Assembly: GCA_947491935.1 (NCBI GenBank)
Contig: CANLLF010000001.1
Span: 930,001-994,000, forward strand
DNA from: an uncultured Roseicyclus sp.
GTDB taxonomy: Bacteria > Pseudomonadota > Alphaproteobacteria > Rhodobacterales > Rhodobacteraceae
Direction of reading: 5' to 3'
Length of the DNA stretch: 64,000 bases
The notes under the pieces are model-generated. The model was not told where the DNA came from. It worked only from the letters and a program-made list of their open reading frames with translations, and searched no databases. Every line of letters starts with the position of its first letter. Position 1 is the stretch's first letter. The translations under genes were made by a program, and so were the position numbers. Positions 1 to 8,432 of this stretch are shown here, one piece after another.

Positions 1-1207
1 TCGGCTGATATACGAAATTCACCGCATCGCGATCCAGGCAATCGGCGAATTCCTCCAGCAACGCATTCTCCACCTCCTGCCGGCTGTGCAACTCGGCGTC
101 GTAGCGCGCCACGGGAGGCGCTCCGGGGCGCTTGGCCTCGTACAGGGCAAAATCGGCGGATCGGATCAGGTCCTCGGCCTTCATGTCCTGCCCAAGGCTC
201 AGGGCGATGCCGATGGACGCGCTGCAGGTCAGGGTCAGATCCCCCCATTCGATCGGGGTACGGATCCGTTCGGACAAAGTGTCGGCGATAAGCTGGAGCG
301 TGTCGAAATCCGACACGCCGGGGCAGGCCATCACGAATTCATCGCCACCCATGCGGCAACACAGATCCCCGGCCCGCGCCGTTTCCCGCATCGCCTCGGC
401 CACATGAATCAGCAACTGGTCCCCCGCGGCGTGGCCATTGCTGTCATTGATCGCCTTGAAATGATCGAGATCGAGGTAGATCATCCCCATCTGTCGCCCG
501 TCCGGGTCCGGCCGTTCGAGGATCGTTTCCGCCGATTTCAGGAACGCGGCCCGATTTTGCAGCGCGGTGAGCGCGTCGTGATGGGCAGCATGCATCAGGT
601 AGGATTGCGCCTCTTCCAGCTCCTGCTCGCGCAGAACCTGGGACGTGACATCGCGCGACACGAGAATAACGCGCTTTTCACCGGCATTGGGCCGCACCAC
701 CGACAGGTTGAACTCATTCCAGAAGCGCTCACCGTTCTTGCGGACGTTCAGGCGGCGGATAAGCTGGTGAAATTCGTAACTGTCGGTATCGAAGACGTAA
801 TTCTCAATCTCCTCCGCGCTGGGTTTGGCATCTTCCGGAAAGCAGAATTCCTGCGGCCGCCGGCCCACGATCTCCTCCAGCTCGTATCCCATGGTCTGAC
901 AATAGGCCGGATTGGCCCACAGGATGCGGGCGTTCATATCCTGATAAACGAGGCCGTCCTTGGCGTGTTTGGCAACCTCGCGCAGGATAGCCTCCTGCTC
1001 GGTCACGTTTTCCAGCGTCCGTTCGACCCCTTCCAGTGTGCGTTTGGCGCGGCGCGTCACCCGTATCTTGAAGAACAGGACAAGCAGGTTGGTGACCAGC
1101 AGGAGCGCCAGGGCAAACTCCATCGTCAACACCAGCCGCGACTGCGCCATAAGCGCGTCGAGCAGATCCTGGGCCGCGATGGCCATGGGCAGAAAGGGTG
1201 GAGGCAT
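1..1207 (-). CDS. PAS-GGDEF-EAL cyclic-di-GMP signalling protein (3' part outside window)
   Basis: Read on the minus strand from an ATG at 1207. The N-terminus has one hydrophobic segment (about residues 25-45, rich in Leu/Val), then a PAS domain (about 65-185, with 'ILWANPAYCQTMGYELEEI'), then a GGDEF domain with the intact signature MGGDEF encoded near 330-350. An RAGD sequence lies five residues before it, matching the RxxD inhibitory I-site of diguanylate cyclases. The frame runs off the window at base 1 just as an EAL-type start (NFVYQP) appears. It therefore looks like a membrane-anchored sensor that makes c-di-GMP and may also degrade it. Whether the EAL half is catalytic cannot be seen. 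The opposite-strand open frame of 394 codons is a shadow. Confidence 0.88.
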   Translation of the reverse strand, partial: MPPPFLPMAIAAQDLLDALMAQSRLVLTMEFALALLLVTNLLVLFFKIRVTRRAKRTLEGVERTLENVTEQEAILREVAKHAKDGLVYQDMNARILWANPAYCQTMGYELEEIVGRRPQEFCFPEDAKPSAEEIENYVFDTDSYEFHQLIRRLNVRKNGERFWNEFNLSVVRPNAGEKRVILVSRDVTSQVLREQELEEAQSYLMHAAHHDALTALQNRAAFLKSAETILERPDPDGRQMGMIYLDLDHFKAINDSNGHAAGDQLLIHVAEAMRETARAGDLCCRMGGDEFVMACPGVSDFDTLQLIADTLSERIRTPIEWGDLTLTCSASIGIALSLGQDMKAEDLIRSADFALYEAKRPGAPPVARYDAELHSRQEVENALLEEFADCLDRDAVNFVYQP

Positions 1208-1476
1208 GGGACCCGTGCATTCAGCAAAACCGTGCACAGCGTAGAGCCATGGACCCCAAGCGCGGGTTAACCGCACCGCAACGACACGGGATTCATTGGC
1301 TTCAATTTGGTTAGAATGCGATGCAATCCACCGGCTGCCACGGCCCTTGCCACGGCCATGTAACCATCGTGCAACGGTGGGTTCCCGCCGATGACACATC
1401 CGGCCAAAACAAATGTGGACAGAGTTTCCAATCGCGATTACCCCTGCCGCACCTGATCTGAAAAGGGATCTGACCG
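1208..1476. other. intergenic region before the DUF1127 locus
   Basis: No coding frame on either strand has a plausible start and ribosome site here. The stretch lies between the divergent GGDEF gene and the small leader described next, so it must hold the promoters for both. I could not pick out a convincing -35/-10 pair. Confidence 0.5.
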
Positions 1477-1533
1477 ATGAATTACTGGACTCCTCTTTGC
1501 ACGCGCCTTGCCGGCGCAGCATCCGCTCCCTAA
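1477..1533 (+). CDS. 18-codon mini-ORF, possible leader peptide
   Basis: ATG at 1477 preceded by AAAGGG at a workable distance, 18 codons, TAA at 1531. The peptide reads MNYWTPLCTRLAGAASAP. It ends 35 bases before a strong intrinsic terminator that precedes the DUF1127 gene. That arrangement fits a leader peptide or the body of a small RNA. There is no run of identical amino-acid codons to suggest classical attenuation. Whether it is translated is unknown. Confidence 0.25.
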   Translation: MNYWTPLCTRLAGAASAP

Positions 1534-1568
1534 GGCGCGGCCCGAGGCGGGTATTCATCACCCACCCA

Positions 1569-1603
1569 AAAGGCCGCCCGTAAGTGCGGCCTTTCGTTTT
1601 TTT
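1569..1603 (+). terminator. intrinsic terminator upstream of the DUF1127 gene
   Basis: Nine-base perfect stem AAAGGCCGC/GCGGCCTTT (1569-1577 with 1586-1594), 8-base loop, followed by CGTTTTTTT. It is the cleanest rho-independent terminator near the left end. No ordinary gene ends just upstream on the plus strand, so it terminates a short transcript that starts in 1210-1476. Confidence 0.8.
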
Positions 1604-1688
1604 GCAGCAGCCCAACCCTATCGATCCGGGCTGAGCAAAGGGTCAGGCCACATCTGCGCGGCGGCTTTCCATTGAACTGGAGAGCATC

Positions 1689-1913
1689 ATGCAAGCCAAA
1701 CTGGCCCATACGAAGAATACCGGCAACCGCGCCACACTCCGTGGCGTACTGAGGAAGATTGCCGGGCTGTTCAAGCGAACGAACCGGCCGATAAAGCCCC
1801 GGGGCCACGAGGTTCCGGACTATCTGCGCCATGATATCGGCCTGCCGCCCGGCGGACCGATCCGGCACAGAACATCGGATCCGCCGATGCGCGATCCGTT
1901 CCGGTTGCTGTAA
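1689..1913 (+). CDS. DUF1127-like small basic protein
   Basis: 74 residues, strongly basic in the first 45. The segment VPDYLRHDIGLPPG resembles the 'L..DIGL' core that ends DUF1127 domains. A GGAGAG ribosome site lies six bases before ATG 1689. DUF1127 proteins in Rhodobacterales are small, often stress-induced, and in some cases RNA-binding and associated with small RNAs. Here the gene follows a terminator-ended short transcription unit and is followed by a GC-rich hairpin. The C-terminal tail is proline-rich and longer than in typical 45-50-residue members. Function is inferred from family only. Confidence 0.7.
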   Translation: MQAKLAHTKNTGNRATLRGVLRKIAGLFKRTNRPIKPRGHEVPDYLRHDIGLPPGGPIRHRTSDPPMRDPFRLL

Positions 1914-1922
1914 GGCGACCCG

Positions 1923-1953
1923 GGGGCGGGGCAGATTGACATCGCCCCGCCCC
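1923..1953. terminator. GC-rich hairpin between the DUF1127 gene and nadD
   Basis: Ten-base perfect stem GGGGCGGGGC/GCCCCGCCCC with an 11-base loop, nine bases after the DUF1127 stop. There is no T run, so termination efficiency is uncertain. It could instead protect the 3' end of the DUF1127 message. Confidence 0.45.
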
Positions 1954-1991
1954 ACCCCCCATCAAGGCCCGCAATTCCTGCGGAGGCCGCG

Positions 1992-2594
1992 ATGCTGCGC
2001 CATCACCTGCCCTTTGCCGTTCCGGGCCAGACCATCGGCCTGTTCGGCGGATCCTTCGACCCCCCCCATGGCGGCCATGTCCATGTCAGCCGCGAGGCGT
2101 TGAAGCGCTTCGGGCTGGATCGGGTGTGGTGGCTGGTCTCCCCCGGCAATCCGCTGAAGGCGCGGGGCCCGGCGCCCCTGGCCAGACGGCTTGCCGCGGC
2201 CCGGGCGCTGGTGACCCATCCGCGGATCGAGATGACGGATGTGGAGGCACAGATCGGCACCCGCTACACGGCGGCCACTTTGGCGCGGCTGCGCGCGCTT
2301 TATCCCGGCGTGCGCTTCGTCTGGCTGATGGGGGCCGACAACCTGACGCAATTTCACCATTGGCAGGATTGGGACCAGATCATGGGCAATGTACCCGTCG
2401 GCGTGCTGGCCCGTCCGGGGGACCGGATCTCGGCCCGGACCTCGGTGGCCGCGCAGCGGTTTCGGAGCGCCAAGATCCCGGCCTCGGCAGCGCCTCTGCT
2501 GGGGCGGCTGGATGCGCCGGCATGGTGTTTTCTGAATGTGCCGATGGTGGATCTCTCCAGTTCCGCCATCCGGGCGCGGGGCGATTGGGGATAG
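1992..2594 (+). CDS. nadD: nicotinate-nucleotide adenylyltransferase
   Basis: 200 residues. The nucleotidyltransferase signature [18 protein letters not shown] lies at about residues 16-33, containing the (T/H)xGH-type motif. The WLMGADNL and SSSAIR motifs of NadD follow in order. The enzyme joins ATP and nicotinate mononucleotide to make deamido-NAD in the cytoplasm. ATG 1992 is preceded by GGAGG. The gene is convergent with the DMT permease, ending 45 bases from it. In many alphaproteobacteria nadD sits next to proA or rsfS; neither is here. Confidence 0.95.
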   Translation: MLRHHLPFAVPGQTIGLFGGSFDPPHGGHVHVSREALKRFGLDRVWWLVSPGNPLKARGPAPLARRLAAARALVTHPRIEMTDVEAQIGTRYTAATLARLRALYPGVRFVWLMGADNLTQFHHWQDWDQIMGNVPVGVLARPGDRISARTSVAAQRFRSAKIPASAAPLLGRLDAPAWCFLNVPMVDLSSSAIRARGDWG

Positions 2595-2639
2595 CGTGGC
2601 GGGCGATCCAGCGCCGCTCCGGACCGGCCATGGACAGTC

Positions 2640-3485
2640 CTACCGCCGCCGCACAACCAGCGAGGCGAGGCCCGAGGCCAGCAACAGGCCGAGCCCCAGA
2701 AGGGCGATTCGGTCGGGCATCGCGCCGAAGACAAGCAGACCGAAAAGCGTGGCCCAGATCAGCTGCGTATAGACGAAGGGCGCCATCCGGCTGGCCTCCG
2801 CCATGCGGTAGGCGATGATCAACAGGAAGTTGCCCAGCATTGAAAACGCGGCCGAGGCGAATGTGAGCGCGCCGATGGTGGCGGTGATCTCGGGCATGGC
2901 CCGGATGCCGGGGATGGCCAGGACGAGCCCGCCGATGGCCAGTTGCGAGAACAGCAGCGCGCGGGGGCGCGCGACACCGGCCATCCAGCGGCTCATCACC
3001 AGGTAGGCGCCATAAAAAAGCCCCGCCAGAACCGCAAAACCGATCCCCGGTGTCATGCCGAAGCCCGGTTTGACGACCAGGATCACCCCAACAAACCCGA
3101 GGCAGATCAGGCCGAAGCGGAGGACCGAAAACGGTTCGCGCAGAAGCCACACAGACAGGAGCCATGAGATGATGGGCCCCACGAAGAACGCCCCGAAGAC
3201 GTTGGCAATCGGCTCGGTGCTGAGCGCGGTGAGGATCGAGGTGATCCCCCCCACCAGCATCAGGGCGCGCAGCCAGATGCGCCAATCGGCGAACAGGCGG
3301 GGTTCAACCGCGCTCAGGACAAAGGGCGCCGCGATCAGCGCGCCAAGGGCAAACCGGCTCCACGCCACGAAGACGGGGGCGGCGGCCAGATCCCCGGTCA
3401 GCCATTTGCCGGCGGTATCCCCGGCGGGGATCAGGGCCATGGCCAGCAGCATCAGGGGCAGCGCGCGGAGCGTCGGTCTATCCAT
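2640..3485 (-). CDS. EamA-family (DMT) membrane transporter
   Basis: About 281 residues from ATG 3485 (MDRPTLRALPLML), chosen because the longer frame's upstream residues are hydrophilic and lie before the first membrane segment. About ten hydrophobic segments arranged as two similar halves are typical of the drug/metabolite transporter superfamily. Motifs such as 'WSRFALGALIAAP' near the end of TM2 support EamA. Substrate cannot be predicted. It is divergent from dacB. Confidence 0.85.
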   Translation of the reverse strand: MDRPTLRALPLMLLAMALIPAGDTAGKWLTGDLAAAPVFVAWSRFALGALIAAPFVLSAVEPRLFADWRIWLRALMLVGGITSILTALSTEPIANVFGAFFVGPIISWLLSVWLLREPFSVLRFGLICLGFVGVILVVKPGFGMTPGIGFAVLAGLFYGAYLVMSRWMAGVARPRALLFSQLAIGGLVLAIPGIRAMPEITATIGALTFASAAFSMLGNFLLIIAYRMAEASRMAPFVYTQLIWATLFGLLVFGAMPDRIALLGLGLLLASGLASLVVRRR

Positions 3486-3620
3486 CACCGCACGCCCTAC
3501 AGCGCGATTGCAATGGGGGAAACCCCGCAGTGCTTTGCACAATTTCGTGTCACTTCGGGGGGTTGAGCGTGGTAGCCTGCACAAGGTAACCTGCTACAAC
3601 GCGCCCGACGTATTGATGCC

Positions 3621-5102
3621 ATGATTACACGACGCCTCTTCGCCGGCGGGCTTCTCGCAAGCACCGCCTCCGCCGCTTTGGCGGGCGCGCCCGAGCGCTC
3701 GCTTCGGCCGCAGGTGCGTCCTCTCGGGCTCCTGATCCGCACCACCCCCGACGCGTCCGACATCATCCGCGATGCGGGCCTGGGCGGGCGCGTGGGCTTT
3801 GCGGTGGCCGATGCCGTCACCGGCGAGGTGCTGGAAGTCTCCAACCCGCTCTACCCGCTGCCGCCGGCCTCGGTGGCCAAGGCCGTGAGCTGCGCCTATG
3901 CGCTGGACCGGCTGGGGCCAGGATACCGGTTCCGTACCCGGGTGGTGTCGGACGGCGTGCTGAGCGATGGGCGGCTGGACGGGGACCTGTGGCTTGTGGG
4001 CTCGGGTGATCCGGTGTTCGACACCGACGCGCTGGCGGGTATGGCCGAGGCTCTGGCCGCGATGGGCCTGCGCGAGGTGACGGGGCGGTTCCGGGTCGCG
4101 ACCGGCGCCCTGCCCGAGATCTGGCAGATCGATCCGGCGCAGCTACCCCATGTGGGGTACAACCCGGCGATTTCGGCCCTGAACCTCAACTTCAACCGGG
4201 TCCATTTCGAATGGGAGCGCGAGGGCGAGGAGTACACGATCTCGATGGATGCGCGCTCGGCCAATCTGCGCCCGGCGGTGCAGGTGGCGCGGATGCAGAT
4301 CGAGGAACGCACCGTCCCCGTCTATACCTATACCGACGCCGACAACCACGATGCCTGGACCGTGGCGCGGGGGGCCCTGGGCGATGCCGGAGCCCGCTGG
4401 CTGCCGGTGCGCCGCCCCGCCGCCTACATGGCCGAGGTGTTCCAGACGCTGATGCAGGGCCATGGCGTGCGCCTGCCCTCGCCCGCCTATGACGACCGCG
4501 CGCCCGAGACGGCGCTGGTGCTGGCCGAGCATGTGTCCGATCCGCTGAACGACATCATGCGCGGCATGATGCGCTGGTCCACGAACCTGACGGCGGAGGT
4601 GGTGGGCCTGATGGCGACGCAGGCCGGAGGCGTGCGGCCCGCGAACCTGACCGAATCAGGCGCCGCGATGACCAATTGGATGCGCGACACGCTGGGGGCG
4701 CGCAACGCGACCTTCGTGGACCATTCCGGGCTTGGCGTCGGCTCCCGCATCCGGCCGCAGGACATGACCCAGGCGCTGATCAATGCAGGCCCGACGGGCA
4801 CCCTGCGCGACCTGATGAAGGACATCCCCATGCGCGACAGCGCGGGCAACGTGATCGCGGACCATCCCATCGACGTGGTGGCCAAGACCGGCACGCTCAA
4901 CTTCGTCTCGACCCTTGCGGGATATGCCCGCGCGCCGTCGGGCCGGGACCTGGCCTTCACGATCTTCTGCGCCGACATGGATCGCCGCGATGCCATTCCT
5001 GCCGATCAGCTGGAACGCCCGCCGGGCACGCGGACCTATAACGGCGCGGCCAAACGCTTGCAGCAGGCCCTGATCGAGCGCTGGGGCATCGTCCACGCCT
5101 AG
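3621..5102 (+). CDS. dacB: D-alanyl-D-alanine carboxypeptidase/endopeptidase (PBP4, peptidase S13)
   Basis: 493 residues with an N-terminal signal peptide beginning MITRRLFAGG and ending near ALAGA; the Arg pair could make it a Tat substrate. All three serine-penicillin-binding motifs are present: SVAK (about residue 83), STN in RWSTNLTAE, and KTG in VAKTGTLN. The enzyme trims or cleaves peptidoglycan stem peptides in the periplasm. Length agrees with the S13 family, which carries an insert between the first two motifs. No obvious cell-wall gene is adjacent; the next gene starts 106 bases on. Confidence 0.92.
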   Translation: MITRRLFAGGLLASTASAALAGAPERSLRPQVRPLGLLIRTTPDASDIIRDAGLGGRVGFAVADAVTGEVLEVSNPLYPLPPASVAKAVSCAYALDRLGPGYRFRTRVVSDGVLSDGRLDGDLWLVGSGDPVFDTDALAGMAEALAAMGLREVTGRFRVATGALPEIWQIDPAQLPHVGYNPAISALNLNFNRVHFEWEREGEEYTISMDARSANLRPAVQVARMQIEERTVPVYTYTDADNHDAWTVARGALGDAGARWLPVRRPAAYMAEVFQTLMQGHGVRLPSPAYDDRAPETALVLAEHVSDPLNDIMRGMMRWSTNLTAEVVGLMATQAGGVRPANLTESGAAMTNWMRDTLGARNATFVDHSGLGVGSRIRPQDMTQALINAGPTGTLRDLMKDIPMRDSAGNVIADHPIDVVAKTGTLNFVSTLAGYARAPSGRDLAFTIFCADMDRRDAIPADQLERPPGTRTYNGAAKRLQQALIERWGIVHA

Positions 5103-5207
5103 GACCGGACCACCCGCCGCCGCCCGGCAAAATCGCCGCACCTGTTGATCCGCATCAACGCCAGCCGCCCCGTCCCCCGCTACGCACAGCAGCGAAAGGG
5201 GATTTGC

Positions 5208-6182
5208 ATGGCGGGCCACGATCTCAACACGCTCGACTGGCTGTTATCCGGTGACGTCTCGATCCGCTACCAGACCCGCCGCGACCTGATGGCGGATGAC
5301 AACCCAACGCTGCGCGGGCGGATTGCGGCGGAAGGCTGGGGCAAACAGATCCTCGCGTGCCGCAAGGCCGATGGCGGGTGGGGCGAGAGCTATTATCAGC
5401 CGAAATGGACCTCGACCCACTACACCTTGCTGGACCTGAAGGGGCTGCAAATCGCCCCTGACACGGCCGATTTGAACGAGTTCGTCGAGGATCTTGCCGC
5501 GCGGCATGTGGCCGAGGATGGCGGGTTCGGGCATCAGCCGGATTGCAAAAAAAGCGATGTCTGCGTCACGGGTATGTTTTTGAATTTCGGATGTTACTTC
5601 GAGCTGTCAGAGGCGGCGGCGCGGTCGTTCATCGACTTTTTGCTGCCTCTCCAGATGGAAGATGGCGGGTTCAATTGCCGGTCGAACCGCTCCGGCGCCC
5701 GGCATTGTTCGTTCCATTCCACTTTGTCCGTATTGGAGGGGTTTTTGGAGTATCGCCGGGCCGGGCGCAGATATCGGCTGGCGGAGATTTTGACCGCCGA
5801 AGCGCGGGCGCGGGAGGTGTTGTTGCAGCATCGCCTGTTCCGTTCGGACCGCACCGGCAGGGTGATCCACCCCGACTTCCTGAAGCTGCCCTATCCGGCG
5901 CACTGGCGATACAATGTGCTGCGCGCCCTCGATCATTTTCAGGAGGCCGAGATCGCCTTCGATCCGCGGATGGAGGATGCGCTGGATGCCATCGACGCTC
6001 GGCGCAGAGCCGATGGGCGCTGGCCCCGGATGGCTGCCCTGCCGGGCAAGGTTCATGTCGTCATGGAGCCACCGCGCGGGCCGGGGCGGTGGGCCACGTT
6101 GCTGGCCTTGCGGGTTCTGGCGGCCTATCGCCCGGCCTCTGCCGGGAAATCCATGCATCTGGGCCAGTTGAAGAGCGCATGA
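5208..6182 (+). CDS. prenyltransferase/squalene-cyclase-fold (alpha/alpha barrel) protein
   Basis: 324 residues from ATG 5208, which follows AAAGGGG; the longer frame lacks a ribosome site. The sequence contains repeated QMEDGGFNC-like and DGGFG/DGRWPR motifs, the repeat pattern of terpene-cyclase and prenyltransferase alpha/alpha toroids. It has no signal peptide. There is no DxDD motif of squalene-hopene cyclase, and a cysteine/histidine-rich middle (CKKSDVC, RHCSFH) that could bind metal. Catalysis is not established. It ends at a convergent terminator. Confidence 0.6.
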   Translation: MAGHDLNTLDWLLSGDVSIRYQTRRDLMADDNPTLRGRIAAEGWGKQILACRKADGGWGESYYQPKWTSTHYTLLDLKGLQIAPDTADLNEFVEDLAARHVAEDGGFGHQPDCKKSDVCVTGMFLNFGCYFELSEAAARSFIDFLLPLQMEDGGFNCRSNRSGARHCSFHSTLSVLEGFLEYRRAGRRYRLAEILTAEARAREVLLQHRLFRSDRTGRVIHPDFLKLPYPAHWRYNVLRALDHFQEAEIAFDPRMEDALDAIDARRRADGRWPRMAALPGKVHVVMEPPRGPGRWATLLALRVLAAYRPASAGKSMHLGQLKSA

Positions 6183-6186
6183 CGAC

Positions 6187-6215
6187 AAACGGCCACCCGC
6201 GCGGGGTGGCCGTTT
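6187..6215. terminator. bidirectional intrinsic terminator
   Basis: Perfect 12-base stem AAACGGCCACCC/GGGTGGCCGTTT with a 5-base loop, located between two convergent genes, so the A and T ends serve both strands. Confidence 0.85.
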
Positions 6216-6236
6216 GATCAAATTCGCTTCAGGCGC

Positions 6237-6425
6237 TTACACGTTGATCGTGTTGCCGCCTTTGGGGCCTGCGATCAGCCAGGCGATGAAGCCCAGAACC
6301 GGCAGGACAAGGATCACGAGGGTCCAGATGATCTTGGCGAGCGTCGAGGCTGCCGAAGTCCAGGTTTTGAAGATCGCATAGATGTTTGCGATCAGGACGA
6401 TGAGGCCGATAATGCCATATTCCAT
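6237..6425 (-). CDS. 62-residue membrane protein with PLDc_N-like fold
   Basis: ATG 6425 preceded by AGGAG. Two hydrophobic segments (about 4-19 and 33-52) separated by a short polar turn, with GFIAWLIAGPKGG near the end. This is the pattern of the phospholipase D nuclease N-terminal (PLDc_N) small membrane family. It probably sits in the cytoplasmic membrane. The function of stand-alone PLDc_N proteins is not known. The long frame that reads upstream of ATG 6425 is not credible because it runs into the MATE gene. Confidence 0.75.
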   Translation of the reverse strand: MEYGIIGLIVLIANIYAIFKTWTSAASTLAKIIWTLVILVLPVLGFIAWLIAGPKGGNTINV

Positions 6426-6505
6426 TGGTAGCTCCTGTGTCTGTGTCTGCCCTACCAACGGCAACAGCGGAGAGTTTGTTCCAAAGTTTCTGTGATGGGC
6501 CGTCG

Positions 6506-7903
6506 CTACCGGCGGTGGTGGAAGAGCTGCATCTGCCGGATCTGGCGGGCAAAGGGCTCCCTCGGGGCTGCTGATGCGGGCCGGTTCATCACCCGGCGCA
6601 CCAGCACGAAGGACAGCAGGCCAAAGACCACGCCGCCAACGGCCTGGCCGATCAACACACCCTCTGCGCCGAGCCATGCGGAAAACGCGATGACCGGCAC
6701 GATGGTGCCCACCGTGTGCCGCCCCCAGTTCACCCAGGTGGATGTGAACGGGTGGCCCAGATTGTTGAAGCTGGCATTGGAGACAAAGATCATCCCGTTG
6801 AAGAAGAATGCCAGCGCCAGGGGGCCGCAGAACAGGAAGACGAGGTCCTGCGCCTCGCCGGTGGCCCCGAACAGCGCCGCAATCGGCCCGCGCAGGGCAA
6901 AGAGAATGGCGGTAACGCTCAACACGACGATGCCGGTGAACAGCAGCGCCTCGTAATAGGTGCGGCGCACGCGATCCTGCAGGCCCGCGCCGAAATTCTG
7001 GCCGACGATGGGGCCGACCGCACCCGACAGGGCAAAGAGGATGCCGAAGGCGACCGGCGTCAGGCGGCCCACGATGGCCATGCCTGCCACGGCGTCTTCC
7101 CCGAAATCGGACATGGCGCGGGTGACGTAGGCTTGCCCGATGGGGGTGGCCAGTTGCGTCAGGATCGCGGGCCCCGCGAGACCCAGGATCGGGCGCAGAT
7201 CGATGGCCAGATCGGGCAGGGTCGGGCGCAGCAGCCCGCCATGGTGACGGAAGATCGGGATCAGCGCGACGGCGGCGATGGTGATCCGGGCAATGGCGGA
7301 GGCGATGGCGGCCCCGGTCAGCTCCAGATCGAGGCCGAAGATCAGGATCGGGTCGAGGACCGCGTTCACCAAACCGCCCGCAATCGTCGCCATCATCGCG
7401 CGGCGGGCATCGCCATGGGCGCGCAGGATCGCGCCGCCCACCATACCCACCAGAAGGAAGGGCAGTGTCGGCACGATGATCTGCAAGTAGCCCACGGCCA
7501 GATCCTGCGTCGCCTCCCCCGCGCCCAGAAGGCGCACAAGGGCGGGCAGATTGACCCAGACGATCGCCGCGAAGATCGCGCCGAAGACCACCCCATAGGT
7601 GAGGACCGTGCCGGACCGGCGCTTGGCCAGAACCTCATCGCCCTGCCCCAGCGCGCGGGCCACCAGGGCGCCGCCCGCAATCGCCATGCCGATGCCGAAG
7701 GAGGTGGTGAAAAACAGGATCGCGCCGGCAAAGCCGACGGCGGCGGCAAGCTCCTCTTTCCCGAGCATGGAGATGAAGACCATGTCGATCAGGTCGACAA
7801 GGAAGACCGCCATCAATCCCAGCGACGCGGTCAGCGACATCACCGTGATGTGGCGGAAGAGCGAGCCTTGCAAGAAGACCGCTTGAGCGTTTGCCTGTGC
7901 CAT
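6506..7903 (-). CDS. MATE-family multidrug/sodium or proton antiporter
   Basis: 465 residues, twelve hydrophobic segments in two halves. The N-terminal half carries 'VDLIDMVFISMLGKEELAAA' and the second half repeats the same architecture (GPAILTQLATPIGQAYV). This matches the MATE exporter family, which expels cationic compounds from the cytoplasm. It ends about 80 bases from the PLDc_N gene on the same strand. No regulator is adjacent. Confidence 0.92.
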   Translation of the reverse strand: MAQANAQAVFLQGSLFRHITVMSLTASLGLMAVFLVDLIDMVFISMLGKEELAAAVGFAGAILFFTTSFGIGMAIAGGALVARALGQGDEVLAKRRSGTVLTYGVVFGAIFAAIVWVNLPALVRLLGAGEATQDLAVGYLQIIVPTLPFLLVGMVGGAILRAHGDARRAMMATIAGGLVNAVLDPILIFGLDLELTGAAIASAIARITIAAVALIPIFRHHGGLLRPTLPDLAIDLRPILGLAGPAILTQLATPIGQAYVTRAMSDFGEDAVAGMAIVGRLTPVAFGILFALSGAVGPIVGQNFGAGLQDRVRRTYYEALLFTGIVVLSVTAILFALRGPIAALFGATGEAQDLVFLFCGPLALAFFFNGMIFVSNASFNNLGHPFTSTWVNWGRHTVGTIVPVIAFSAWLGAEGVLIGQAVGGVVFGLLSFVLVRRVMNRPASAAPREPFARQIRQMQLFHHRR

Positions 7904-7956
7904 CGCCTATCCGTTGCACGGGCCGTTGGCCCGCGCCAGAGAATTTCGGCAGTGGC

Positions 7957-8322
7957 CTAGCGGATCTGGCAGACCGACATCTCGTTGGGGATCGTCGTCC
8001 ACCAATGGCCGGTCCATTGCGCGCCGTGGGAGGCGGCGACCGCCGGGCAGACCTGATCGGCATGGCCCTGGTTCCAGATCGGCCCGGCCTCCACCGCGCG
8101 GGCGGGCGCTGCGACCTGCACCTGGCAGACCGACATTTCGCTCGGGATCGTCGTCCACCAATGGCCGGTCCAGCTGCCGCCATGGGCGGCGGCGACGGCG
8201 GGGCAGACCTGATTGGCGTGGTTCTGGTTCCAGATCGGTCCGGCCTCGATGGCCTGTTGCGCGAAGGCCGCGCCGGCGACGGTCAGGGCAAGGCCGAGGG
8301 CGAGAAGAAGGGGGCGGGTCAT
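7957..8322 (-). CDS. exported two-repeat mannan-binding (MVL-type) lectin domain protein
   Basis: 121 residues. A signal peptide ends near AGAAFAQ. The mature part is two near-identical repeats of about 45 residues, each with GPIWNQ.HA.QVCPAVAA.HG, WTGHWWTTIP.EMSVCQ. This spacing and the WTGxW and MSVxxV core closely resemble the repeats of the cyanobacterial lectin MVL, which binds the Man2GlcNAc2 core of N-glycans. Each repeat has two cysteines (VCP and SVCQ) not needed in MVL, probably disulfide-bonded in the periplasm or outside the cell. It stands alone downstream of the DUF4178/spermidine-synthase-like operon, 110 bases away on the same strand. Sugar binding is inferred. Confidence 0.75.
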   Translation of the reverse strand: MTRPLLLALGLALTVAGAAFAQQAIEAGPIWNQNHANQVCPAVAAAHGGSWTGHWWTTIPSEMSVCQVQVAAPARAVEAGPIWNQGHADQVCPAVAASHGAQWTGHWWTTIPNEMSVCQIR

Positions 8323-8432
8323 TGGGGTAGCTCCGAGAGAAGAGGTGTTCGGGGCAGCTTACGTGAGAACCGCCATTTGGCCAGTGCCGGTTATCCTCCG
8401 TTTCACAAATGCGTCAGGGTGGGCCGGGCCGC

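Noticed and set aside
86-1270. 394-codon plus-strand frame at the window start
   Set aside because: Antisense to the PAS-GGDEF gene whose motifs are intact on the minus strand.
6716-7960. 414-codon plus-strand frame over the MATE gene
   Set aside because: Composition is rich in Gln, His and Arg with no hydrophobic core, typical of a shadow; the MATE protein explains the stretch.
7971-8245. DNA tandem repeat or CRISPR-like array
   Set aside because: The periodicity comes from two protein repeats of the lectin; there are only two units and no spacers.
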